Shown piece after piece: positions 1-8,685 of a stretch of DNA of 28,730 nucleotides. This DNA is from JBIOJB01 sp044450465 (GTDB taxonomy: Bacteria; Chloroflexota; Dormibacteria; Dormibacterales; Dormibacteraceae): assembly GCA_044450465.1 (NCBI GenBank), contig JBIOJB010000030.1:1-28730 (forward strand), written 5' to 3'. The notes below the pieces were generated by a model, which made no database searches, was not told where the DNA came from, and saw only the letters and a list, made by a program, of their open reading frames with translations. The position numbers and the translations under genes are program-made. The first letter of the stretch is position 1, and each line of letters begins with the position of its first letter.

Positions 1-1
1 C

Positions 2-2029
2 CTCCTGACTACGGCGCACCCGCATGGGACCCGGGTCGTCCTGACGATCATCCTGCAGGACTTCAGCGCCAACACTCCCACCATGTGCGCTGGTCTCGCC
101 CATCAGGCGACCACGATCGCAAGCACGGTGGCAGAGATCAAAGCGAAGGGGGTAGACGGCGTCAACATCGACTACGAAGGCCTGAACGGCAGCTGCGGCA
201 CGGCGGATCCGTCGTGGGCTCGAGACAGCTTCAAGGCCTTTGTCGTCGCCCTTCGCGCCGCCATGCCGGCCGGGTCCTACCTGTCGGTCGACACCTACGC
301 GAGCTCGGCGGCCGACCCCCTCGGCTTTTTCGATGTGCAGGGCATGGCCGGCAGCGTGGATTCCTTTTTTGTCATGGCGTACGACCTCGAATATTCGAAC
401 TACCTGCGGGCGCCTGAGAAGTGCGGCGTGTTCTGTCTTGGACCAACAGCGCCACTGGATGGCTACTACTACACCGACACGTCGACCGCAAGCCAGTACA
501 CGTCGGTCGTACCGGCGTCGAAGGTGATCCTCGGTGTCCCCTACTACGGACGCAAGGCTTGTGTCGTCGGGGGAGCTCCCAACGCGTACCCGACCAGCTC
601 CGTGGTTGCCGACAGCTTCATCGACGCATCGGGCGAGCTGACCTCGGGCCTGGTTCAACCGGGAACGTACGTCGGGCATCGCGATCCCAACGACCCGCCT
701 GGGCTGGAACGCTGGGATACGTGGGTCAACACGTCCTTGAACTGCACGAGAGAGCTGTACTGGGACGACCCGGTGTCGCTCGCGCAGAAGTACGCGCTGG
801 TCAACTCGGACAATCTGCGCGGAGTGGGCATCTGGAATTTGAACTTTGGTGGAGGAATGCAGAGCCTCTGGTCGGGCCTGAGCACGTACTTCTCGTGCCC
901 GGTGGCGATCAACCTGCCCGCCACCGAGACCACCACTCAGTTCACCTTCTCAATCGGGGCCGGCAGCTGCTCTGTCGCCTACTTCGAAGTCAAGCAGTTC
1001 GACAGCACTCTCAACGAGGGCTGGTTCCCAATGGCCCCTGCGGGAGCATCGGGCAGTGCGACGGCTCAGGGCTTCCCCGGCCATACGTACCAGTTCATGG
1101 CGCGCGCCCATACGACCGGAGGTATGGTCAGCCAGTGGGTGCAGGCCAGCACCCAGGTCTCGGCCACGGCGACCAAGACACACCCCTGGACCGGCCTTTA
1201 CACGCTAGACGGCTATGGCGGAATCCACCTGGCAGACAGCCCGCCGCTCGACAACTCGCCCTACTTTTCCTGGCCGGCGGCGCGCGCGGTCAAGGCGCCA
1301 CCCGGAGTGAACGCTCCGCAGGCGGGCCTGGTCATGGACGCTTTTGGCGGTCTGCATTCCTATGGCGGGCCGGCTCTGCAGGTGCTGAACGGGCCGTATT
1401 TCGCGGGCCAAGACGTGGCCCGCGACTTCGTCTTCTTGCCCACAGGCACCGGAGGCTACGTGCTCGACGCATATGGCGGGATCCATCCGTTCGCGATCGG
1501 CAATTACCCGATGCCGCCTCAGCCGAGCCAGTTTCCCTATTTCCCGGGTCGAGATGTCGCCAAGAAGATCACCCTGCTCCCTGATGCGAGCGGCGGTTAC
1601 GTTCTGGATGCATTCGGGGGATTGCATCCGTGGTCGGTGGCGGGCAAGCAGCTGCCGGTCAGCATCGCCGAGCACGGCTACTGGGCCAATTCGAACATCG
1701 CGCGGGATGTGTGGCTGGCGCCCGACTCGAGTGCGACCTCGGCTCACGGTTACGTGATCGACGCCTATGGCGGTTTCCACCCCTTCTGGAGCGCGGGAGC
1801 GACGGCTCCGCCCGCGATGGCCGTCTACGGCTACTGGGGCGGGCGGGATCTCGTGCGGGGAACGTGGTTCCTGCCCGGTTCGAGCGCAAGTACGGCTGCC
1901 GGCTACACGTTGGACGCGTTTGGTGGCATTCATCCCTTCGCGGTGGGCGGCCAGCCGCTTCCTCCAGGTCCGAGCCAGTACGGCTACTGGCCCGGAACCG
2001 ATATCGCCCGCGCCCTCTGGGGAGCCTGA
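2..2029 (+). CDS. Secreted GH18-like glycosidase with FnIII-like domain and six-unit C-terminal repeat module (5' partial)
   Basis: The frame is open to the left window edge, so the start and any signal peptide lie outside; 675 residues are visible. The first visible residues align with the part of the downstream paralogue just before its catalytic motif. DGVNIDYE (bases 155-178) matches the GH18 signature DGxDxDxE with the second Asp replaced by Asn, as in YaaH/SleL-type enzymes; the proton-donor Glu is kept. FFVMAYDLEY and GVGIWNLNFGGG correspond to the later GH18 barrel strands. Bases about 899-1192 encode a fibronectin-III-like domain, and 1193-2026 the six-unit module. Seen: motifs and repeats. 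Known: GH18 enzymes cleave beta-1,4-GlcNAc-containing polymers. Inferred: an extracellular enzyme acting on wall glycan or the locus polysaccharide. The substrate is unknown. Confidence 0.85.
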   Translation, partial: LLTTAHPHGTRVVLTIILQDFSANTPTMCAGLAHQATTIASTVAEIKAKGVDGVNIDYEGLNGSCGTADPSWARDSFKAFVVALRAAMPAGSYLSVDTYASSAADPLGFFDVQGMAGSVDSFFVMAYDLEYSNYLRAPEKCGVFCLGPTAPLDGYYYTDTSTASQYTSVVPASKVILGVPYYGRKACVVGGAPNAYPTSSVVADSFIDASGELTSGLVQPGTYVGHRDPNDPPGLERWDTWVNTSLNCTRELYWDDPVSLAQKYALVNSDNLRGVGIWNLNFGGGMQSLWSGLSTYFSCPVAINLPATETTTQFTFSIGAGSCSVAYFEVKQFDSTLNEGWFPMAPAGASGSATAQGFPGHTYQFMARAHTTGGMVSQWVQASTQVSATATKTHPWTGLYTLDGYGGIHLADSPPLDNSPYFSWPAARAVKAPPGVNAPQAGLVMDAFGGLHSYGGPALQVLNGPYFAGQDVARDFVFLPTGTGGYVLDAYGGIHPFAIGNYPMPPQPSQFPYFPGRDVAKKITLLPDASGGYVLDAFGGLHPWSVAGKQLPVSIAEHGYWANSNIARDVWLAPDSSATSAHGYVIDAYGGFHPFWSAGATAPPAMAVYGYWGGRDLVRGTWFLPGSSASTAAGYTLDAFGGIHPFAVGGQPLPPGPSQYGYWPGTDIARALWGA
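1193..2026 (+). repeat. Six-unit YGGIHPF repeat module, copy 1 (protein repeat)
   Basis: Six tandem protein units begin at bases 1193, 1325, 1454, 1595, 1748 and 1901, with lengths 44, 43, 47, 51, 51 and 42 residues. Each opens with G-[YL]-x-[LMI]-D-x-[YF]-G-G-x-H, and most continue to an aromatic-Gly-x-[DN]-[IVL]-[AV]-[RK] motif. Unit 1 is degenerate in this second half. The module ends exactly at the stop codon. Six similar units ending the chain suggest a six-bladed beta-propeller; that fold is inference. Confidence 0.85.
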
Positions 2030-2044
2030 AACAACCTCCCCGCG

Positions 2045-4552
2045 GTGGAAATGGCAGGCCCCTGTGGTAGGGTGACCAGCCGGTTGGCCCTGTCCAAATG
2101 GTTCCCGTCGGCTGCGATGCTGGTCATCGGCGTGGGTTCGCTGGTGCTCTCGCCACTACCGGCATCTGCCTCGATAGCCCCGGTCGCGCAGGCCGCCCCA
2201 GTGCAGCTGAGCGGTCCCCGCATCATGGATGAGGCCGCCAACCTCGCCGACCTGCCTGCGACCACGGGGCATCCGGCGGCTCCGGCCAGGGCCGCCGTGC
2301 GCCCACTGCTCGTGAAGCCCGGTCCCCAGCGTCAAGTGTTCGGCTTCGTAAACGCCAGCAACCTGGGCGACCCCAGCGTTGGCTACACGCAGTGGAACAT
2401 GAGGATGCTGACAACTGTCGCATTCTTCGGGCTGCGCGTGAACAGCGGTGATGGGAACCTGGTCACGACGGACACAGGCTGGGCGGTCTTCCACTCGGCG
2501 ACCATGACCAATTTCGTCAACACCGCCCACGCCAACGGGGTTCGTGTGATCGTCTCCTTGAACCTCCACGACTTCAGCACCAGCCCCACCAACCAGGTCT
2601 GCCAGGCCCTCGTGCCCGCGAACACCAGCAACACGATCAGCCAGGCGGTGGCCCAGATGAGCGCGGCGGGTATCGACGGCATCAACATCGATTACGAGGC
2701 TACCGACACGTACTGCGCCAACACTTTTTCGAGTCGCGACCAGTTCACTGACCTGGTCAAGTTCATGCGGGCCGCCATGCCGGCGGGCAGCTACCTGTCG
2801 GTAGACACGTTCTCCGGCTCGGCCGAGGACAACCTCGAGTTCTTCAACATCACGGGGCTGCAGCCCTATGTCGACTCGTTCTTCGTGATGGCATATGACA
2901 TGGACTACGCCAACGCCACCGAGGCGCCGCTCTACTGCAGCTCGTACTGCTTCAACCCGATTTCGCCTCTCAACACCTACCGCTTCAACGTGACGAAAAC
3001 GATCGCCCAGTACACGGCGTTGGTGCCGGCGTCCAAGGTCATCCTCGGCCAGCCTTACTACGGGCGGCGTGGTTGCGTGCCTTCCCCCAGCGTGGCGCAC
3101 CAATACCCGATCCCCAACACGAACTTCGTGACCACCACCTATCTGTTTGCATCGACCATCGCGAGCCAGACCGGGGTGTCCAACTTCGCCGCACACCGCG
3201 ACCCGCAGGAAGGTGTGGCCAAATGGGACACGTGGTACGACACGGATTGGAGCTGCACGCGCGAGCAGTACTACGACGACACCTATTCGCTGGCGGCCAA
3301 GTACGACCTGATCAACCGGACGAACATCGGCGGCGTGGGACTGTTCACCCTCGACTACGGTGGCGGCGCCGCGGAGCTGTGGTCGCTGCTCAGCACCTAC
3401 TTCTCTTGCCCCGTCACCATCAACCTTCCGGCAACCGAGAGCACAACTCAGTTCAACATTCCGCTCACCGCGGGCACGTGCTCGGTGAACTACTTCGACG
3501 TGCAGGTCTACGACAGCACCCTCAATGAAGGCTGGTTCGGACTGCCAGGGCCTGGCGCATATGGCGGATCAGCGGCAAGCGCCGGGGTCAATGGCTATCA
3601 GGGGCACACCTATGCAGTCATGGCACGGGCCCACACAGCCGGAGGGGTCGTAAGCTCCTGGGCCGTGGCCAGCACCCAGGTGTCGGCGACGGCCACCAAG
3701 TCGCATCCTTGGAGCGGCCTTTACACGCTGGACGGTTATGGCGGGATCCACACGGCCGACAGCCCACCGCTCGACAACGCTCCCTACTGGCCGTGGCCGG
3801 CGGCGCGAGCGGTCAAGTCGGCGCCCGGGGCGAACGCGCCCCAGGCCGGGCTGATCCTGGATGCCTATGGCGGCCTGCATCCGTACGGCGGGCCCGCGCT
3901 CCAGGTCGGGCAGGAGCCATACTTCGCCGGGCACGACGTGGCGCGCGACTTCGTGATCTTGCCCGACGGCAGCGGTGGCTATGAGCTGGACGCCTATGGA
4001 GGCATCCATCCCTTCTCGCTGGGGGCCAACCCGATGCCACCCCCCGCAGCGCAGTACCCGTACTTCCCGGGCCAGGACGTGGCCAAGAAGATCACTCTGC
4101 TGCCGGATGGCAGCGGGGGCTACGTGCTCGACGCGTTCGGCGGCCTGCATCCCTGGACGGTGAGTGGCAAGGCAAGCCCCGCGCCGATAGCCGCGTACGG
4201 TTACTGGGCCGGCTCCAACATCGCACGTGACGTATGGCTGGCCCCAGACTCGACCTCGACCGCGGCGCACGGTTACGTAATCGACGCCTATGGCGGCTTC
4301 CACCCGTTCTGGAGTTCCGGCGCGACGGCTCCCGCGGCGATTGCGGTGAACGGCTATTGGGCGGGCCGGGACATCGCCCGAGCGATGTGGTTCATGCCCG
4401 GCTCAACGGCGGCCACGGCCACCGGGTACACGCTCGATGCGTTCGGTGGAATCCATCCGTTTGCGGCGGGAGGCCAGGCCTTGCCGCCGGCGATCGCAGA
4501 GTACGGCTACTGGCCCGGCAACGACATCGCCCGGGCTCTGTTCGGCGCCTGA
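2045..4552 (+). CDS. Secreted GH18-like glycosidase with FnIII-like domain and six-unit C-terminal repeat module
   Basis: This 835-residue full-length paralogue follows the preceding gene by 15 bases, so the pair is probably a tandem duplication in one transcript. The N-terminus has a basic stretch and a hydrophobic segment ending PLPASAS, a good Sec signal peptide. A GH18 barrel covers roughly residues 95-455: DGINIDYE at 211-218 (Asp-to-Asn at the second Asp, catalytic Glu218 present), FVMAYDMDY near 281, and GVGLFTLDYGGG near 431. An FnIII-like domain spans about 457-556 and the six-unit module 558-835. The start is uncertain: GTG 2045, ATG 2051 and GTG 2072 are all in frame before the signal peptide and none has a clear Shine-Dalgarno. 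Likely an exported glycan hydrolase; binding without catalysis cannot be excluded. Confidence 0.9.
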   Translation: MEMAGPCGRVTSRLALSKWFPSAAMLVIGVGSLVLSPLPASASIAPVAQAAPVQLSGPRIMDEAANLADLPATTGHPAAPARAAVRPLLVKPGPQRQVFGFVNASNLGDPSVGYTQWNMRMLTTVAFFGLRVNSGDGNLVTTDTGWAVFHSATMTNFVNTAHANGVRVIVSLNLHDFSTSPTNQVCQALVPANTSNTISQAVAQMSAAGIDGINIDYEATDTYCANTFSSRDQFTDLVKFMRAAMPAGSYLSVDTFSGSAEDNLEFFNITGLQPYVDSFFVMAYDMDYANATEAPLYCSSYCFNPISPLNTYRFNVTKTIAQYTALVPASKVILGQPYYGRRGCVPSPSVAHQYPIPNTNFVTTTYLFASTIASQTGVSNFAAHRDPQEGVAKWDTWYDTDWSCTREQYYDDTYSLAAKYDLINRTNIGGVGLFTLDYGGGAAELWSLLSTYFSCPVTINLPATESTTQFNIPLTAGTCSVNYFDVQVYDSTLNEGWFGLPGPGAYGGSAASAGVNGYQGHTYAVMARAHTAGGVVSSWAVASTQVSATATKSHPWSGLYTLDGYGGIHTADSPPLDNAPYWPWPAARAVKSAPGANAPQAGLILDAYGGLHPYGGPALQVGQEPYFAGHDVARDFVILPDGSGGYELDAYGGIHPFSLGANPMPPPAAQYPYFPGQDVAKKITLLPDGSGGYVLDAFGGLHPWTVSGKASPAPIAAYGYWAGSNIARDVWLAPDSTSTAAHGYVIDAYGGFHPFWSSGATAPAAIAVNGYWAGRDIARAMWFMPGSTAATATGYTLDAFGGIHPFAAGGQALPPAIAEYGYWPGNDIARALFGA
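3716..4549 (+). repeat. Six-unit YGGIHPF repeat module, copy 2 (protein repeat)
   Basis: Units start at 3716, 3848, 3977, 4118, 4271 and 4424, with lengths 44, 43, 47, 51, 51 and 42 residues, identical to copy 1. Position-specific features are kept: unit 3 has DVAKKITLL, unit 4 HPW and NIARDVWL, unit 5 GGFHPFW, and unit 6 DIARAL just before the stop. Units therefore resemble the same-numbered unit of the paralogue more than their neighbours, which shows that the module was duplicated as a block. Confidence 0.9.
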
Positions 4553-4553
4553 C

Positions 4554-5381
4554 CTAGCCTTCCCGTCTTTTGGCTTCAGGCTGAGAGTCGATCGTTGCAA
4601 TGAGCGGATGCTGGCTGGCCAGGGCATGCTGGCGACCCTGGTGGTAGGCGGGGTCAGCGCTGCCGGCGAAAAGCGCTCGATGCGATCGCAGGCGCCGTGC
4701 GGCCAGCGTGGCCAGGGCGACGACGCCGTCTTGCCACGTGAGTTTTTTCCCTTCGGCCCGACTCCGCGCGTAGTAGCTGATCGGCACCTCGTGGATGCGG
4801 TAGCCCAGCCGCAGGACACGGGCCGTGATGTCGGGTTCGATCGCGAACCGCTCACCGTCCACGCACAGCCGCCTCCACAAATCCGAGCGCAAGGCCTTGT
4901 AGCCCGTCTCCATGTCAGAGATGTAGGTGTCGAAGAGGACGTTGGTGGCAAGGGTCACGAGCTTGTTGCCCATCACGAACCAGAAGCTGAACGCGGTCTG
5001 GCCCGCGAAACCACGAGCGCCGAACACGACGTCTGAGCGGCCCTCCACGAGCGGTTCGAGGAGCCGCTCATACTCGCGCGGGTCGTACTCGAGGTCGGCA
5101 TCCTGGACCAGCGCAAACGGGAAGCGCAGCTCGCCGATGGCGCGCCTCAGCGCAGCTCCCTTGCCCTGGTTGCGATTCTGGCGGAAAGGGCGCACGCGCG
5201 GGTCGGCGCCCGCGATCTCCTGCAGGATCTCCCAGGTGCGGTCGGTGGAGCAGTCGTCAACGGCAATCACCTCGCCGACCTCGGGGTGCGACAGCACGTG
5301 GTGGAGAATCACAGGCAGCGTCTGCTCCTCGTTGTAGATCGGCATCATCACGCTGAGGACTGCTTTGCCGGCTCGCCTCAT
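4554..5381 (-). CDS. Family 2 glycosyltransferase, DPM1-like (polyprenyl-phosphate sugar synthase type)
   Basis: A 275-residue GT-A enzyme. MMPIYNEEQT opens the fold, VDDCSTDRT (41-49) is the nucleotide-binding motif, and QDADLEYDP (93-101) carries the DxD metal site. SDMETGYKALRSD is typical of dolichol-phosphate mannosyltransferase-like GT2. There is no C-terminal membrane segment, so it is probably a peripheral membrane enzyme. The family transfers a hexose from GDP- or UDP-sugar to polyprenyl phosphate; the sugar here is unknown. It is the last gene of the minus-strand block, 36 bases after the GT-C-like gene, which could use its product. It converges on the GH18 gene with one base between the stop codons, leaving no room for a dedicated terminator. 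Confidence 0.88.
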   Translation of the reverse strand: MRRAGKAVLSVMMPIYNEEQTLPVILHHVLSHPEVGEVIAVDDCSTDRTWEILQEIAGADPRVRPFRQNRNQGKGAALRRAIGELRFPFALVQDADLEYDPREYERLLEPLVEGRSDVVFGARGFAGQTAFSFWFVMGNKLVTLATNVLFDTYISDMETGYKALRSDLWRRLCVDGERFAIEPDITARVLRLGYRIHEVPISYYARSRAEGKKLTWQDGVVALATLAARRLRSHRALFAGSADPAYHQGRQHALASQHPLIATIDSQPEAKRREG

Positions 5382-5417
5382 CCTGCAGCGGAGCCTAGCA
5401 TCGCCGCCGGCGAGGCT

Positions 5418-6689
5418 TCAAAGATGGTGGACCACGAGGTCCTGGAGACCACCCTCCACCGGGATCAGGATCCAGTAGATCATCGGCACCATCCAGAGCG
5501 CGGCGACGGCCCAGAACCACGCCCTGGTGCCTTGGGGGAAGCAGGGCAGCGCGACCACTGCCGCCAAAGCGACGGGGACCGTGACCCGGCCGGAGGAGGA
5601 AAGGTCGTCGAGGCTTCCGGGGGCCAGGAATGCCGTGTAGAAGATCGCGGTGGCAAGCAAGGACCAGACCTCGACTCGTCTGATTCCCTTGAAGATGGCA
5701 TAGATCGCCGCGGCCAGGCACAGAAGTGCCGGCACCACGATCGTGCGCAGCTGCTCCTGGTCGACCTCGTGCCGGATGAGGTAGTGGATCCCGCTGAACG
5801 GAATCGGAGAGAGCACGCCGCCGAGGCCGAGCGAGCCAAGCCAGACCAAAAGGAAAACCTTGAACGCGAGGAACGGTCCGGCCGCGATCGCCACGAATCC
5901 GACGAACCTTCGCCAGTTGGCTTCGATCCTGGCCTTCAGTTCGCCTTCACCGCCAAGTAGAACGCCCAGGCCCCAGACGCCGGCGAAAACGAGGGTGGTC
6001 TCGCGGGTCAGGACGCCGAGCGAGAAGAAGGCCGCGGAAAGGACGAGCCGCCATCGCGCCGGTCCGTGATCGAAGAGGTAGATCGCGACGATCGCCAGGG
6101 AGTTGGCCATGATCTCGCTGGTGTCGCGCTGCAGCGTCACGAAAACTCCCGGGTAGAAGCCGTAGACAGCCGCCAGCCACGCCGAGAAGCCGCGCCTTCG
6201 CAGCCAGGCGCCCAGGACGCACACCCCGAGCGCGATCATGGCCAGGTTGACCGCGATCAGCGCGTCAGCGACAAGGTCCGGTTGGTGAAGCCCGAGGGTT
6301 CCGGCCAGGATGGGGTAGAGGATCCGGGTGTACCGGTACGCCGGGTAGTCGACGTAGTAGCGGGCATTGACCGGATCTATACCGATGAAGAACATGAACT
6401 GCCCGTCAAACCCGATCTCGCCGTCGTAGCGGTAGCCGGCGTAGCCACTGATCACCGAGCTGGTCTGGCTCCGTGCGACGAAGGCGCGGCCGACGTGGAT
6501 GAAGTCTTGAACCGACCCGTGCATCAAGGTCAGCAGCGTCCACGCGAGGTAGACGGAGGTGACCGTCAACCCGACCAGGAGCCACGACCGACCTCCGTCG
6601 ACGGCGAACCGAACCCCAGCCAGGAGTTCGCTGGCGCCTTGGGCGGGCGTCGCCTCACGGGACCGAATCAACGCCCGCCAGACTAACAT
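5418..6689 (-). CDS. Polytopic membrane protein, GT-C glycosyltransferase-like
   Basis: 423 residues, with about ten hydrophobic segments after a short cytoplasmic N-terminus. The first large loop contains YDGEIGFDGQFMFFIGIDP and then YPAYRYTRILYPILAG. The acidic first loop, DGQF...DP pattern and 'YRYxRILYP' string occur in a family of bacterial cell-surface glycopolymer membrane proteins related to GT-C enzymes, which use lipid-phosphate-linked sugars on the outer membrane face. That match is from memory of the family, not a search. The gene lies 15 bases downstream of a GT4 gene and 36 upstream of the DPM1-like GT2, suggesting that the GT2 makes its donor. The catalytic residue and acceptor are not identifiable. 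Confidence 0.75.
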   Translation of the reverse strand: MLVWRALIRSREATPAQGASELLAGVRFAVDGGRSWLLVGLTVTSVYLAWTLLTLMHGSVQDFIHVGRAFVARSQTSSVISGYAGYRYDGEIGFDGQFMFFIGIDPVNARYYVDYPAYRYTRILYPILAGTLGLHQPDLVADALIAVNLAMIALGVCVLGAWLRRRGFSAWLAAVYGFYPGVFVTLQRDTSEIMANSLAIVAIYLFDHGPARWRLVLSAAFFSLGVLTRETTLVFAGVWGLGVLLGGEGELKARIEANWRRFVGFVAIAAGPFLAFKVFLLVWLGSLGLGGVLSPIPFSGIHYLIRHEVDQEQLRTIVVPALLCLAAAIYAIFKGIRRVEVWSLLATAIFYTAFLAPGSLDDLSSSGRVTVPVALAAVVALPCFPQGTRAWFWAVAALWMVPMIYWILIPVEGGLQDLVVHHL

Positions 6690-6704
6690 CTTGATTTCGC
6701 CGGT

Positions 6705-7919
6705 CTAAGAGGACCCCTCCTTCTCGAGCAGGCTCTGGTAGACAGATTCCACACGGCCGATCACCGTGTCCCAGCTGAAACGGCCGGCGACTTCGCGCGC
6801 TCCGTTCGCTCCTAGCCTCGCCGCGAGCTCGTGGCCGGTCAGCACCTGTTCGAGCGCGCCCGCCAGCTCCTCGGATGAGCGCGGATCGACGAGGAGCCCG
6901 GTCTGGCCTTCGGTGACGACCTCTTGAACCGCGGGGATCCGGCCGCCGATCACCGGTTTGCTCTTCGACCACGCCTCGAGGAAGACGCGCCCGAACGCCT
7001 CATGGCGAGACGGCAGGCACACCACGGTCGATGCTTCGATGGCGTCCCACTTGGTTTGTTCATCGACGATGCCGAGGACGTGCAGCCAGGGCCGCGAGTG
7101 TTTCGCGAAGAAGCGGGTGGAGAAGGGGGTAGGGGGGCCCAGGAAGACGAGCTCGCAGTCGACGCCTCTCAAGCGCAGCGAGTCGACGGCCGCCACCAGC
7201 TCGGCCACTCCTTTGTATTCGTACTGCTGCCCGAGGAACAGGACTATCGGTCCGCTCGTCCCTCCGATTCGAGCAAGAAATCGCTTCGGGTGGGCGAGCT
7301 GAGGTGGGTCGGCCGCACTCCCGATGACGTGGATTCGCCTCGAATCAACGCCGAGGCGTTCGAGCTCTTTTAGCTCGGTGTTGGTGAGCACGAGCACGGC
7401 ATCGGCGGCCCGGTAGACGTCGGTCCAACCTGCGTAGCGCCGGCCGCGCCATTTCGGATGATGGTGCGGCGTCAACACGAACGGGATGCCTCTGCGACGT
7501 GCGACCTCGAGTGAGGCTTGGGCCAGAAATTCCCTGCCAATGCGATGGTTGTGGATCAGCACGTGGTCCGGACTGATCGCCCCGTCGAGGTAGGGCACCA
7601 TCTCCGCCGCGATGCGCTTGGCGACGAGCCTTGGAGCCGTGTAGTAAGACGCGACCCATGGGGCCATCCGCGCCCGAGTCGCGCGGCTCCACGCGAGCGC
7701 AGTGACACCTGGCGCCACCTCTTTGGCCGCTGGGCCCACCAGGCGCAGAGTGGTACCGAGAAGCCAGTCAGTGCGGTTGCGAAGCCACATCGTCACGACG
7801 TCCGCCTCGAAGCTCTTGAGGCGCCGGCGGAGCTCCTCGACGTGGGCCTGGACTCCACCGGTGGAGGGGGGGTAGGCGGTCGTGGTCAGCATGATCCGCC
7901 GCTTCGATGGAGGTGTCAC
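6705..7919 (-). CDS. Family 4 glycosyltransferase
   Basis: 404 residues with a GT-B layout. TTAYPPSTGGVQ near the N-terminus is the glycine-rich acceptor-side loop. The C-terminal domain has LFLGQQYEYKGV and the retaining-GT E-x7-E motif in EAFGRVFLEA, followed by SKPVIGGRIPAVQEVV, where the nucleotide sugar binds. It likely adds a sugar to the lipid-linked repeat unit on the cytoplasmic side; donor and linkage cannot be read. The chosen start is GTG at 7919, one base after the stop of the WecG-type gene, implying translational coupling. ATG at 7892 (MLTTTAYPP) is a plausible alternative and would match the usual family N-terminus better. Confidence 0.88.
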   Translation of the reverse strand: MTPPSKRRIMLTTTAYPPSTGGVQAHVEELRRRLKSFEADVVTMWLRNRTDWLLGTTLRLVGPAAKEVAPGVTALAWSRATRARMAPWVASYYTAPRLVAKRIAAEMVPYLDGAISPDHVLIHNHRIGREFLAQASLEVARRRGIPFVLTPHHHPKWRGRRYAGWTDVYRAADAVLVLTNTELKELERLGVDSRRIHVIGSAADPPQLAHPKRFLARIGGTSGPIVLFLGQQYEYKGVAELVAAVDSLRLRGVDCELVFLGPPTPFSTRFFAKHSRPWLHVLGIVDEQTKWDAIEASTVVCLPSRHEAFGRVFLEAWSKSKPVIGGRIPAVQEVVTEGQTGLLVDPRSSEELAGALEQVLTGHELAARLGANGAREVAGRFSWDTVIGRVESVYQSLLEKEGSS

Positions 7920-7920
7920 G

Positions 7921-8685
7921 TTAGAGGTCGTACCGTTGGATGCCCAGCCGCTGGAGCGCCAGCGCCCACAGGAACCACGGGTTGTTGACGAGGTAGCGCC
8001 TCCACAACCGCCAGGGCTCGCTAGCCAACCGGAACAGCCACTCCAACCCCGAGCGCTGCATCCACCGCGGGGCCTGGCGGACCGTCCCGCTGTGGAAATC
8101 GAAGGCCGCCCCGACGCCGATCAACACAGGCGCCCGCAAGAGCGGCCGCATGCGCGCCATCCAGCGTTCCTGCTTGGGCGAGCTGATGCCGACCCAGACG
8201 ACGTCCGGTCCGGCCGCGTTGATCGTGTCGGCTGTCTTTTGCGATGTGAGCTCGTCCAGTGGGGCGTAAGGTGGCTCGATCGTTCCGACCACGCTCAAGC
8301 CCGGGAAGCGTGTGCGCATGTTGTCTGCCAGCCGTTCGCTGACGCCCGGCCCGCCACCATAGAGGAAATGGCGATGCCCGGCTGCGGCCGATCGCGTGAA
8401 CTCGGCGAGCATGAGGTCGGGGCCGTATACGCGCGACACCTTCGAATCCTGTTGCCTGCCCAACCAGACCAGCGGCATGCCGTCCGGGGTCACCATGCCT
8501 GCGGAGTTGAAGATCCGCCTCAGGTCTTGTGATCGCTGGCACTCCATCACTCCATGGACCGAGCAGACGCAGACGTAGGTCCGCTCGCCGTCCTTGATCC
8601 ACTTGTCGATTTCGTCGAGGGCGCGATCCATGTTCACCAGGCTCACGCCGACGCCGAGAACGTTGACCCGCTCCGGGCTGCTCAT
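7921..8685 (-). CDS. WecG/TagA/CpsF family glycosyltransferase (GT26)
   Basis: 254 residues from ATG 8685, chosen because it overlaps the upstream stop as ATGA and gives the normal family N-terminus VNVLGVGVSLVNM. The frame runs open to 8754, but the extra residues look non-coding. Family landmarks: VTPDGMPLVW with the conserved Asp near the active site, FLYGGGPGV, VWVGISSPKQERWM, and GVGAAFDFHSGTVRQAP followed by LEWLFRLASEPWRLWRRY. Known members (TagA, WecG) add N-acetylmannosamine or a related aminosugar acid to a lipid-linked sugar, the second step of wall teichoic acid or enterobacterial common antigen synthesis. The C-terminal basic and aromatic helix fits membrane association. Acting early after the priming transferase at 26564-28060 is a reasonable inference. 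Confidence 0.93.
   Translation of the reverse strand: MSSPERVNVLGVGVSLVNMDRALDEIDKWIKDGERTYVCVCSVHGVMECQRSQDLRRIFNSAGMVTPDGMPLVWLGRQQDSKVSRVYGPDLMLAEFTRSAAAGHRHFLYGGGPGVSERLADNMRTRFPGLSVVGTIEPPYAPLDELTSQKTADTINAAGPDVVWVGISSPKQERWMARMRPLLRAPVLIGVGAAFDFHSGTVRQAPRWMQRSGLEWLFRLASEPWRLWRRYLVNNPWFLWALALQRLGIQRYDL

Noticed and set aside
2156..3196. 346-codon minus-strand ORF antisense to the second GH18 gene
   Set aside because: It is rich in Arg, Gly and Val with no recognisable motif, and is the mirror of a gene with clear domains. Long antisense frames are expected in G+C-rich DNA.
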